Shown here piece by piece: positions 1 to 8,165 of a DNA stretch of 64,000 bases (positions are counted from its first letter, which is position 1; every line of letters begins with the position of its first letter). The notes under the pieces are model-generated. The model had not been told where the DNA came from and searched no databases. It saw only the letters and a list, made by a program, of their open reading frames with translations. Origin of the DNA: Gracilimonas sp017641085 (GTDB lineage Bacteria > Bacteroidota > Rhodothermia > Balneolales > Balneolaceae); assembly GCF_046115515.1 (NCBI RefSeq), contig NZ_CP175953.1; one strand, given 5' to 3'. The translations under genes and the position numbers were made by a program.

Positions 1-1151
1 GTTCCGGTTTCTATGATTTCATAGTTGGTCATATTGGCTTCCTGCATGAGCGGAAGTTCGCGATGGATGGAAAAGCCCGGCACGCTGAATAACTGCGGTG
101 CGTCTGTACCCATCAGGATTTTTACGTCCGCTTCGTTCATTTCCTCCAGCAGCTTTCTGCGCAGTTCAGCTTGTGCCTCCGGGTTTCCGGTTGAATAGCT
201 GCTTCCCGGATTCTCTGCAAAATTGAAGTAGTTCTGCTTCACGGCATCCGGGATATATTTCAGCTCATCATACTGCTTCATGGCTTCGTAATCTGCCGCC
301 CCGATGATGGTTTCCCAAAGCGCCTGTGTCGGCACTATCCAGACACCAGCTTCTTTCGTCATCTGAATAATATCTGCCATTCGCTGATCCCGTTCCTGCT
401 CCTCAAAAGCATTCAGGTAGGCTACGTATCCGTCAATATGATCCATGGTAAGCTGACCCATTTCTATGGCGTGAACAATACCCACCTCTTGCGGCACATG
501 TCCTCCAAAATGAATCCCGATCTCATTCGCAGTTTCGGCCATCGCATCGTATTCCGGCCGGGTTAATCCGGGGTGAACTTTTAACAGATCCCACCTTTCT
601 TCTTTTTGCTGCTTTACTCTTTCTCTGGCTTGAGCCGGGGATGAAACGGTATTGCCGTTAAAACTGGGTCCGGCCAGATATAAATTCGGGCCTATCAGCT
701 CGCCGTTATTCACTTTGTCTTTCAGCTTAAGCTGATTGGGATAACCCAGCATTCCGCGAACGGTTGTTATACCGGCCGACACATACAGGAAGAGCGTATG
801 TTCTACATATTTATCATTAAAATAAGATGGAGCCGTTGGCCCCGGATCGGTTGGCGGAACATGACCGTGCATTTCAGCCAAACCGGGCATCAGGTATTTC
901 CCTTCAGAATCAATCACATGAGCATCACCGGGAATTTTCACTTCATCGGCTGGTCCAAGCTTTACAATTCGGTCTTCCTCGGTAATAACAGTATAATTCT
1001 CCCACACCCCTTCAGATTCCATTGAAATAACATGAACATTGGTAAAAGCATAGGGAGCGTGATGGGATTGCGGGCTAATGGGTTGACCGGCATCGAAATA
1101 AACGGCAAAAACAAATAAAGGCAGGCACAGGAGAGGCAGTATTTTTTTCAT
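1..1151 (-). CDS. Secreted metal-dependent amidohydrolase, partial (3' end outside window)
   Basis: Reverse-strand reading from the ATG at 1151 gives 383 uninterrupted codons that run off the left edge. The first ~17 residues (MKKILPLLCLPLFVFAV) look like a Sec signal peptide or membrane anchor. The body has the amidohydrolase metal-site layout: HGH at residues 95-97, a candidate bridging lysine K191 (KVHPG), H214/H218 (HFGGH), H238 (MDHIDGY) and the late aspartate D350 (MGTDAP). The family hydrolyses C-N bonds of cyclic or peptide substrates. The imidazolonepropionase-like/prolidase branch is closest in feel, but the substrate cannot be read from the sequence. No operon partner is visible; the divergent neighbour is the FtsX-type permease. 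Confidence 0.85.
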   Translation of the reverse strand, partial: MKKILPLLCLPLFVFAVYFDAGQPISPQSHHAPYAFTNVHVISMESEGVWENYTVITEEDRIVKLGPADEVKIPGDAHVIDSEGKYLMPGLAEMHGHVPPTDPGPTAPSYFNDKYVEHTLFLYVSAGITTVRGMLGYPNQLKLKDKVNNGELIGPNLYLAGPSFNGNTVSSPAQARERVKQQKEERWDLLKVHPGLTRPEYDAMAETANEIGIHFGGHVPQEVGIVHAIEMGQLTMDHIDGYVAYLNAFEEQERDQRMADIIQMTKEAGVWIVPTQALWETIIGAADYEAMKQYDELKYIPDAVKQNYFNFAENPGSSYSTGNPEAQAELRRKLLEEMNEADVKILMGTDAPQLFSVPGFSIHRELPLMQEANMTNYEIIETG

Positions 1152-1298
1152 AATCAGTTTATGAATTACAGGATGCCTTAATTAAATAGAATGTATGGAT
1201 ATAAACCAACTGATTTTATCTTTATTTAGATACTAAAACGTATTAGCCATTATTTGCTTATAATAGTCTTAAGGGTGCATACGCTAAACCATAAAACC

Positions 1299-3707
1299 AT
1301 GGTTTTTAAACCACTTTTTTTAAAACTGGCCATACGTAATATTCGAAAATTTTGGGGTATTACCGTTATCAATGTTTTGGGGTTAATTATTGGCCTGACT
1401 TGTACAACATTGATTTTTATTTTTGTGTATGACGAGTATTCTTTTGACCGCTTCCACGAAAACAAAGACAAAATCTATCGCCTGGGTTGGAATATTAAAA
1501 CTCCTTCCGAAACAACGTATCTGGCACCCACTCCGGGACCACTCGGACCTGCTTTAATTAACGACTTTCCACAGGTTGAAAAAATGGTCCGGTTCACCCC
1601 GGCCAGACTTAACATAACCTTTAGAAACAATAGTTTTGGCAATTTAAAGTCATTCAGCACCGATCCCGGTGTTTTTGAAATCTTCAGTTTTGACCTAATA
1701 ATGGGGAGTCAGAGTCAGGTACTAAGCAATCCTTCAAGTATTGTTTTATCAGAAGAAATAGCCCAAAGAATTTTTGGGAAAGAGAGCCCCATAGGAAAAC
1801 GGCTTGAGTTACCTGATTTAACAAATGAACTAACGGTTACAGGAGTTTTCAAAAATCTGCCGCGCAATTCTCACATTCAGTTTGATGCACTTACTTCGAT
1901 GAATGTTCATTATGAATTAAGCGGCTGGGATGACGGCACTGATTGGTATACCAGCATTTATTATACCTATCTCCAGTTAGCTGATCCAAGCTTTGCCGAT
2001 GAACTCGAGCAACAACTCCCTTTCTTAATCAATCGATATATAGATAATGAAGTATCGGTAACTGGTATAGAATACTCCGGCTCCCTCGTTCCTTTATCTC
2101 AGTTGTATTTGAATTCAGACCGCAGATATGAAATAGGCCCTACTTCTGATAAACGGTTGCTTTTCTTTTTTTCTGTAGCGGGCTTATTTGTCTTATTAAT
2201 AGCTTGTGTAAATTATATTACTCTGTCAACAGCCCGCTCTATAAAACGATATAAGGAAATAGGTATTCACAAAACCCTGGGAGCGGATAAGTCGCAGCTA
2301 TTCGGACAATTTATTGGTGAATCAGTGGGCATTATTTTGTCATCACTGTTAGCTGTTTATGTCTTAACTGTGCTTCTGCTACCCTCAACAAACAGCTTTT
2401 CAGGTAAAACAATAGCCCCCTCTTTTTTGTGGTCAGCCGAATTCTTACTCGCCTTTATTTCCGGGGGTCTGTTAATCGGAATACTTTCAGGTCTGTACCC
2501 TGCTTTTGTTCTTTCTAACTTTCAACCCGCCAATATACTTAAAGCGTCTCAACCTAAAGGAATAAGCGGAAGCCTGGTCAGGAAAATACTTACGGGTTTT
2601 CAGCTCTTTATTTCCTTGTTTCTGATCATAAGTTCCCTTGTCATTTACCAGCAAACAAATTTCTTGTTATATGGTGAAACCGGCTTCACTAAAAGTGATA
2701 TGATGGTTGTTGCCATTTCTGAAGATGCATTGGGCTCTCAGGTTGAAAGCTTTGAACAAGAACTTCTCAATCATCCGGATGTTGTAAAGGCCACCGTTTC
2801 TGACCGCTATCCCGGTGAGCAAACTAACCGTACACAAGCAACAATCAGGCTTGATAATGGAGAAGAATTAATCTCTAACATTGGTACATATTTTGTTGGA
2901 TATAATTTCTTTGATACCTACGGAATAGAACTTATTGCAGGAACGCCTTTTTCCCCGGACCTACGTTCGGATTCATTATTTAACATTATAATAAATAGAA
3001 GCAGCCTGCGCCTTCTACAAATTGAATCCGGCCGTCCTGATTTAGCCTTAGAAAGAATAATAACTGTTTTTGGTACTGATGGATTCGTGCAGGGAGTAAC
3101 AGAAGATTTTCATTTTCGCCCTTTCACCGAACAGATTGAACCCATCGCTTTAATACTGCTGCCAGAGGCATTCAGCTTTATATCTTTAAAATTAAACGCC
3201 CAATTTAATGCAGAGACTATTGATGGACTGGAAAAGATCTGGAATAAGTTTGCCCCGGGTCACGACTTTAATTATTTCTTTTTAGAGGACAAACTTAGCC
3301 AAAACTACACTTCTCAGTCTAAGCTCAGACAAGTAATTTTTGCTTTCTCTTTTTTAGCCATACTTATTTCTTGTTTGGGATTACTGGGACTTACCAGTTT
3401 TACCGCAAAGCAGAAATCAAGCGAAATTGCAGTACGAAAGGTGTTGGGAGCCAGTTATTTTGAAATTATCCAATTGATTTGGAAAGAATTACTCCTCCTC
3501 ATTCTGTTGGCTTCTGTTTTCGCTATTCCCGTTTCCTGGATCTTTTTAACAGAGTGGTTAGGTAATTTTGCATACAAAGTGGAACCTGGAGTGGCCCCAT
3601 ATGTATTCGGAGTATTGGCGATTTTAATACTGTCTGTATTAGTTACCAGCTATCATTCCCTTAAAGCAGCAATGGTTAACCCAACAGATTATTTAAGGTC
3701 GGAATGA
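1299..3707 (+). CDS. MacB/FtsX-type ABC transporter permease
   Basis: About 802 residues. I chose the first ATG (1299); a TTG at 1254 would add 15 residues without looking like a better start. The opening FLKLAIRNIRKFWGITVINVLGLIIG is written here only as its hallmark LKLAIRNIRK, followed by the first transmembrane helix, the standard start of Bacteroidota FtsX/MacB-PCD permeases. It is a tandem design: helix 1, a periplasmic MacB core, an FtsX block (KRYKEIGIHKTLGA), a second helix and core, and a final FtsX block (KQKSSEIAVRKVLGAS). Such proteins partner a LolD/MacB-like ATPase in lipoprotein, peptide or drug efflux. No ATPase gene lies beside it here. Its 3' end overlaps the convergent gene by 19 bp. 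Confidence 0.88.
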   Translation: MVFKPLFLKLAIRNIRKFWGITVINVLGLIIGLTCTTLIFIFVYDEYSFDRFHENKDKIYRLGWNIKTPSETTYLAPTPGPLGPALINDFPQVEKMVRFTPARLNITFRNNSFGNLKSFSTDPGVFEIFSFDLIMGSQSQVLSNPSSIVLSEEIAQRIFGKESPIGKRLELPDLTNELTVTGVFKNLPRNSHIQFDALTSMNVHYELSGWDDGTDWYTSIYYTYLQLADPSFADELEQQLPFLINRYIDNEVSVTGIEYSGSLVPLSQLYLNSDRRYEIGPTSDKRLLFFFSVAGLFVLLIACVNYITLSTARSIKRYKEIGIHKTLGADKSQLFGQFIGESVGIILSSLLAVYVLTVLLLPSTNSFSGKTIAPSFLWSAEFLLAFISGGLLIGILSGLYPAFVLSNFQPANILKASQPKGISGSLVRKILTGFQLFISLFLIISSLVIYQQTNFLLYGETGFTKSDMMVVAISEDALGSQVESFEQELLNHPDVVKATVSDRYPGEQTNRTQATIRLDNGEELISNIGTYFVGYNFFDTYGIELIAGTPFSPDLRSDSLFNIIINRSSLRLLQIESGRPDLALERIITVFGTDGFVQGVTEDFHFRPFTEQIEPIALILLPEAFSFISLKLNAQFNAETIDGLEKIWNKFAPGHDFNYFFLEDKLSQNYTSQSKLRQVIFAFSFLAILISCLGLLGLTSFTAKQKSSEIAVRKVLGASYFEIIQLIWKELLLLILLASVFAIPVSWIFLTEWLGNFAYKVEPGVAPYVFGVLAILILSVLVTSYHSLKAAMVNPTDYLRSE

Positions 3708-4459
3708 CCTTTCACTTTTTGGCTCCCTTTAAAACCATCTTTTAACGCGTCCCAAAACGTGCCTTTATCTTCCTTGATGTCTTCCGGTTTGAGGATCTCC
3801 AACTTCAATGCACCGCGGTAGAAACAATACATGCTGATCGCCATCACGGTATGGGCTACATCCAAATGATTGAACCATTTATGAATACCGATTTCGCTGG
3901 TATAAAAGAAAGCGGCCAGCGTGGCAAAAATAACAGTGAGGAAGAATATACGGCTGCCTTCATTACGGGTACGCCAGTACACCAGAAAATGAAGCGGGAG
4001 CACCACGAGTCCCAAACCATAAGCCGAATGCACCTGTATGAAAAAGAAGTTTAAGGTGGTAAAGGTGATCACCGCAAATGTGAGCAACTCCACTACGTTT
4101 GCAACCTCCAGAAACTTGCCGAATTTATCATTAATCACGGGCTGAGCATGCATAATGGAGGCCCGCTCAATGGCCATCACCGCCAGCATGCTTATCAGCC
4201 AGCCCGGAAGCTTCCACGATAATCCCACCGCATATTGAAAAGCATGCCCCAGAATCCCCCCAAGAAAAGTAGCAATAGCCATAATCAGGAAGTACCACCG
4301 AATGTACTGGTGAACTTTCCCTTTTTTATCCAGCTTCACCAGTTTGTAGAATGCATACACGCACACCGAGGTAATCCAAAGATCGGTGAAGGTAACCATC
4401 GGCTCCATGATGGTGATATCAAATACTTCAATCGATGGCTGTCCTGAGTCTGACTGCAT
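3689..4459 (-). CDS. Polytopic membrane protein of unknown function (DUF6962-like)
   Basis: A 256-residue protein with about seven hydrophobic segments between residues ~20 and ~225 and a charged C-terminal tail. It starts at an ATG and overlaps the end of the convergent FtsX-type gene by 19 bp. The N-terminal pattern of a short polar stretch followed by EPMVTFTDLWI, and the helix with HTVMAISMYCFYRG, remind me of a conserved uncharacterised bacterial membrane family annotated DUF6962. That assignment is from memory and is tentative. Nothing in the sequence indicates a catalytic site. The histidines in membrane segments (LGGILGHAFQ, HKWFNHLDVAHT) could bind metal or heme, but this is only a possibility. 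Confidence 0.7.
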   Translation of the reverse strand: MQSDSGQPSIEVFDITIMEPMVTFTDLWITSVCVYAFYKLVKLDKKGKVHQYIRWYFLIMAIATFLGGILGHAFQYAVGLSWKLPGWLISMLAVMAIERASIMHAQPVINDKFGKFLEVANVVELLTFAVITFTTLNFFFIQVHSAYGLGLVVLPLHFLVYWRTRNEGSRIFFLTVIFATLAAFFYTSEIGIHKWFNHLDVAHTVMAISMYCFYRGALKLEILKPEDIKEDKGTFWDALKDGFKGSQKVKGHSDLK

Positions 4460-4650
4460 GTCTCCCTGTTTTGAATTCGGTTAATTAATCCTTTAAAAAT
4501 AACAGAAATGGAATAATTCCCGAATCTTTAAAAACCCGGGGACTTTTCTGCCCTTAAATTATCCTGATATTATTCCAAAAGGGACTGCGATTTGACTCAT
4601 TCTTGCCTTATTTTGGCTTGATCGAATTTTAAATACCAAATCAGCTGTAA

Positions 4651-5943
4651 ATGAAGCAAGTATATGTAGGGATGGGTACAGATATTATCCATCACGGCCA
4701 CATAAATATTATTGAAAAGGCAAGAGAGTTAGGGGAAGTGACCGTAGGTTTATTGTCGGACGAGGCAGTTACCAAATTCAGCCGCATTCCTTTCCTGGAG
4801 TATGAAGAACGAAAACGTATTCTGGAAAATATTAAAGGCGTCAGCAAAGTTGTTCTCCAAAAAACACTGGACTATGAGGAAAACCTGCGAAAGCTAAAGC
4901 CTGATTATGTGGTTCATGGAACTGATTGGAAAGTAGGTCCCCAAAAACACGTCCGCCAGAAAGTTATTAGCATACTGGACGAGTGGGGAGGCAAGCTGGT
5001 TGAGCCGGATTATACCGAGGGGATATCATCATCCGGGCTTCGGGAGGCCTTACGTGAAATTGGCACCACCCCCGATATCCGCAGAAAAATGCTGCGACGT
5101 CTTTTGTCGGCGAAGCCTATCGTACGGGTAATGGAAGCTCACAACGGCATCTCAAGCCTTATTGTCGAAGAAACCAAAGTAGAAGCCGAGGGTGAACTCA
5201 GAGAGTTTGATGCCATCTGGGTTAGCAGCCTCACCGACTCTACCGCAAAGGGGAAACCAGATACGGAATACGTGGACCGGACATCCCGAATTCAAACCAT
5301 CAGCGATATTCTCGATGTAACCACTAAACCCATCATTCTGGATGGGGACACCGGTGGACCCATTGAACACTTCGAGCTGATGGTAAAGAACATGGAGCGA
5401 CTGGGAGTTTCTGCCGTCATTATTGAAGATAAATCCGGCTTGAAAAGAAACTCGTTATTCGGAACTGAAGTGAAGCAGGAGCTGGAAGATATTGATGTAT
5501 TCTGTGAGAAAATTTCCAACGCCAAGAAAGCTCAGGTAACTTCTGACTTCATGATTATTTCCCGTATCGAGAGCCTGATTGCCAATGCAGGGATGGATGA
5601 AGCCCTGAAACGCGCGAAGGCTTACATTGAGGCTGGTACCGATGGAATCATGATTCACAGCCGTAAAAAAGACGGCGAAGAGATCTTCGAGTTCATGAAG
5701 GAGTATCAGAAGTTTGATTATAAAGTACCCGCCATTTCGGTGCCCTCTTCCTATAACCAGTTTACCGAGCAGGAGCTGATTGATGCCGGATTTAACATTG
5801 TGATTTATGCCAACCACCTGCTGCGGAGTGCCTTCCCGGCGATGAAGAAAACGGCTGAATCTATTCTTACTCACAAACGCTCACTTGAAGCAGACGAATA
5901 CTGTATGTCGATCAAAGAAATTCTGGATATCCTTCCAAACTGA
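4651..5943 (+). CDS. pepM: Phosphoenolpyruvate mutase with N-terminal nucleotidyltransferase domain
   Basis: A 430-residue two-domain protein. Residues ~1-140 form a cytidylyltransferase-type nucleotide-binding domain with the HxGH signature (HHGH, 14-17) and the late ISSS motif (125-128). Residues ~150-430 are PEP mutase, which rearranges phosphoenolpyruvate to phosphonopyruvate, the C-P bond-forming entry step of phosphonate biosynthesis. The mutase signature EDKSGLKRNS is at 259-268 and the metal-site loop DGDTGG at 231-236. It is the first gene of a same-strand run with ppd (5-bp gap), aepT and an MMPL transporter. The attached nucleotidyltransferase suggests that the phosphonate product is activated as a CMP derivative. 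PEP mutase assignment is firm; the fused domain's exact substrate is inferred. Confidence 0.95.
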   Translation: MKQVYVGMGTDIIHHGHINIIEKARELGEVTVGLLSDEAVTKFSRIPFLEYEERKRILENIKGVSKVVLQKTLDYEENLRKLKPDYVVHGTDWKVGPQKHVRQKVISILDEWGGKLVEPDYTEGISSSGLREALREIGTTPDIRRKMLRRLLSAKPIVRVMEAHNGISSLIVEETKVEAEGELREFDAIWVSSLTDSTAKGKPDTEYVDRTSRIQTISDILDVTTKPIILDGDTGGPIEHFELMVKNMERLGVSAVIIEDKSGLKRNSLFGTEVKQELEDIDVFCEKISNAKKAQVTSDFMIISRIESLIANAGMDEALKRAKAYIEAGTDGIMIHSRKKDGEEIFEFMKEYQKFDYKVPAISVPSSYNQFTEQELIDAGFNIVIYANHLLRSAFPAMKKTAESILTHKRSLEADEYCMSIKEILDILPN

Positions 5944-5948
5944 TACCT

Positions 5949-7073
5949 ATGCTAAAACCCGCTTTTTTATATGAACAGCTGGAAAAACAGGACGTCGAGT
6001 TTATGCTGGGCGTCCCCGATTCCCTGCTAAAGCACTTTGGCTCCTACGCTTTTGATAAGGGTAATACCTTAATTGCTGCCAACGAAGGCGGGGCATTAGC
6101 GATTGCCTCCGGTTATCATCTTGCAACAGGAAAAATTCCGCTGATTTACCTCCAGAATTCAGGCTTTGGCAATATTGTAAATCCGCTTACTTCACTAACC
6201 GACGAGGAGGTTTACTCCATCCCCGCTTTGATTATGGTTGGCTGGAGAGGGAAGCCGGGAACCAATGATGAACCCCAGCACCTCAAACCCGGGAGAACGC
6301 AGGAAGAGCAACTGAAAGCTCTCGATCTGCCCTACACAATTTTAAGCAGCGATGAACAGCAGGTAGAGAAACAGCTTGGCACAGCTTTTGATACCATGAG
6401 GAAGAAATCCTCTCCATATGTGCTTCTGGTTCCCCCTGATACTTTTGAGAAGCATGCATTTCAGGGCGACTCCAATACCCATTCATATTCATTGAAACGG
6501 GAAGAAGCGCTCGAGCAGCTCGTTCAGAAGTTTGGGGAGAAGGACATTATTGTATCAACCACCGGAAAAACTTCGCGGGAGCTTTTTGAACTGAGGAAAA
6601 AACACGGGCTCGGACACCACCGCGATTTCCTTACGGTAGGCAGTATGGGGCACGCATCCCAGATAGCGCTGGGTATCGCTTTGGAAAAAAACAACCGGCG
6701 GGTATTTTGCATTGACGGTGACGGAGCCATGATCATGCACATGGGAGCCCTTGCGATTATCGGGGAGCAACAGCCTTCTAACTACTATCATATTCTGATC
6801 AATAATGGAGCACATGAGTCGGTTGGTGGACAGCCCACTGCGGGATTTCATATAGACTTTGGAAAGGTTGCAGAAGGCTGCGGATACAAACAAAGCTTTC
6901 GGGTAAGCGACCTCTCTTCTTTGAACAACAAGTTTGATGAGTTTGTGAATGCTGAAGGACCCGTTTTGTTGGAGATCATGACTAAAACCGGAGCCCGGTC
7001 AGATTTAGGCCGCCCCACGCTTTCGCCCACAGAAAACAAGAAAAATTTCATGCAATTTCTTTCAGAGGATTGA
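5949..7073 (+). CDS. ppd: Phosphonopyruvate decarboxylase
   Basis: A 374-residue thiamine-diphosphate enzyme that decarboxylates phosphonopyruvate to phosphonoacetaldehyde. This step makes the unfavourable PEP mutase reaction irreversible. The ThDP-site glutamate lies in AANEGGA (E46). The metal and diphosphate motif starts at the GDG of residues 257-259 and continues to the NN at 285-286. The sequence GQPTAGF near 294-300 is typical of this family. The length matches known phosphonopyruvate decarboxylases. It starts 5 bp after pepM and ends 3 bp before aepT, so the three genes are surely one transcription unit. Sulfopyruvate decarboxylase is the nearest alternative, but the pepM context decides against it. 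Confidence 0.95.
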   Translation: MLKPAFLYEQLEKQDVEFMLGVPDSLLKHFGSYAFDKGNTLIAANEGGALAIASGYHLATGKIPLIYLQNSGFGNIVNPLTSLTDEEVYSIPALIMVGWRGKPGTNDEPQHLKPGRTQEEQLKALDLPYTILSSDEQQVEKQLGTAFDTMRKKSSPYVLLVPPDTFEKHAFQGDSNTHSYSLKREEALEQLVQKFGEKDIIVSTTGKTSRELFELRKKHGLGHHRDFLTVGSMGHASQIALGIALEKNNRRVFCIDGDGAMIMHMGALAIIGEQQPSNYYHILINNGAHESVGGQPTAGFHIDFGKVAEGCGYKQSFRVSDLSSLNNKFDEFVNAEGPVLLEIMTKTGARSDLGRPTLSPTENKKNFMQFLSED

Positions 7074-7076
7074 CAC

Positions 7077-8165
7077 ATGCAGGATCTTGAACGAAAAATT
7101 TTACTAAACCCCGGCCCCGGAACCACCTCCCAAAATACAAAGGAAGCTCTGGTGGTGAATGACATCTGTCCCCGTGAGGGAGAATTCGGGGCGATCATGA
7201 ATGAAATTGTGGATGGCCTGTTGGCAATCGGTAATGGGCAGGATGATTACGAAGCCTGTCTATTTGCAGCCAGCGGAACAGGGGCTGTTGAAGCCATATT
7301 GACTTCCGCCCTTGATGCTTCAAAAAAAGTGCTCATTGTTACCAATGGTGCGTATGGCATCCGAATGAGGCAGATTTGTGAATCTTATCAGCTGCCTCAT
7401 GAAACCATTCATGAGTTTGGCGATTATCCTGACGTAAAAGCTATCCGACAACGATTACAAGAAGGCGACTTTACGCACCTGGCTGTTATCCATCACGAAA
7501 CTTCTACCGGCATGATGAATCCACTGGAAGAATTCTGTGAACTTTGCGACGAACTGGATATCACCCTGATCGTGGATGCCATGAGTTCATACGGGGCCTA
7601 TCCAATGGACCTGAAAAAGCTGAACATTGATTACCTCGCGGCTTCCTCCAATAAATGCATTCATGGGGTAGCAGGACTTTCGTTCGTGATTTTCAACAAA
7701 GAACAGAAACAATCTCTCAAGAAAAGCTCCGGAAGCTTCTATTTTGACTTATACAAACAGTGGAAGTATCTGAAGGAGAACAATCAACTGCGCTTTACAC
7801 CTCCGGTTCAGGTCTGTTATGCCTTTAAACAAGCCATTGAAGAAACGCTGAAAGAAACACCGGGAAAGCGATGGGAGCGCTATCAACGGAATTGGCAGAT
7901 TTTATACGATGGGTTAAAGCAGATCGGATTCGAATTTTACCTTCCTGATGAGCAGCAATCAAAAATTCTGATCGCTGTAAAACGTACCGGGATTCTGCCG
8001 GAGGGTTTTGATCATTTTCATGATGCATTGTACGAAAGAAACATCACCGTTTATCCGGGCGTTATACCGGAAACGGACACCTTTCGCATGGCGGTAATTG
8101 GAGATTTATACGAAGAGGATCTGAAGTATGTAATTGCTGAGATTCGATCATACCTCAAAAAATGA
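7077..8165 (+). CDS. 2-aminoethylphosphonate transaminase (biosynthetic direction)
   Basis: A 362-residue class-V-fold PLP aminotransferase. It opens with the family signature LLNPGPGTTS. The aspartate contacting the PLP ring nitrogen is D167 (VDAMSS) and the Schiff-base lysine is K193 (SSNKC). Its closest enzymes interconvert phosphonoacetaldehyde and 2-aminoethylphosphonate (AEP). The catabolic version is PhnW. Here, directly after pepM and ppd, it should run toward AEP synthesis. Its stop codon overlaps the start of the MMPL gene (ATGA), implying translational coupling between making AEP and the membrane transporter. Confidence 0.93.
   Translation: MQDLERKILLNPGPGTTSQNTKEALVVNDICPREGEFGAIMNEIVDGLLAIGNGQDDYEACLFAASGTGAVEAILTSALDASKKVLIVTNGAYGIRMRQICESYQLPHETIHEFGDYPDVKAIRQRLQEGDFTHLAVIHHETSTGMMNPLEEFCELCDELDITLIVDAMSSYGAYPMDLKKLNIDYLAASSNKCIHGVAGLSFVIFNKEQKQSLKKSSGSFYFDLYKQWKYLKENNQLRFTPPVQVCYAFKQAIEETLKETPGKRWERYQRNWQILYDGLKQIGFEFYLPDEQQSKILIAVKRTGILPEGFDHFHDALYERNITVYPGVIPETDTFRMAVIGDLYEEDLKYVIAEIRSYLKK

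Noticed and set aside
1254..1298. TTG start for the FtsX-type permease
   Set aside because: It adds 15 residues before a better ATG that starts directly at the conserved LKLAIRNIRK region.
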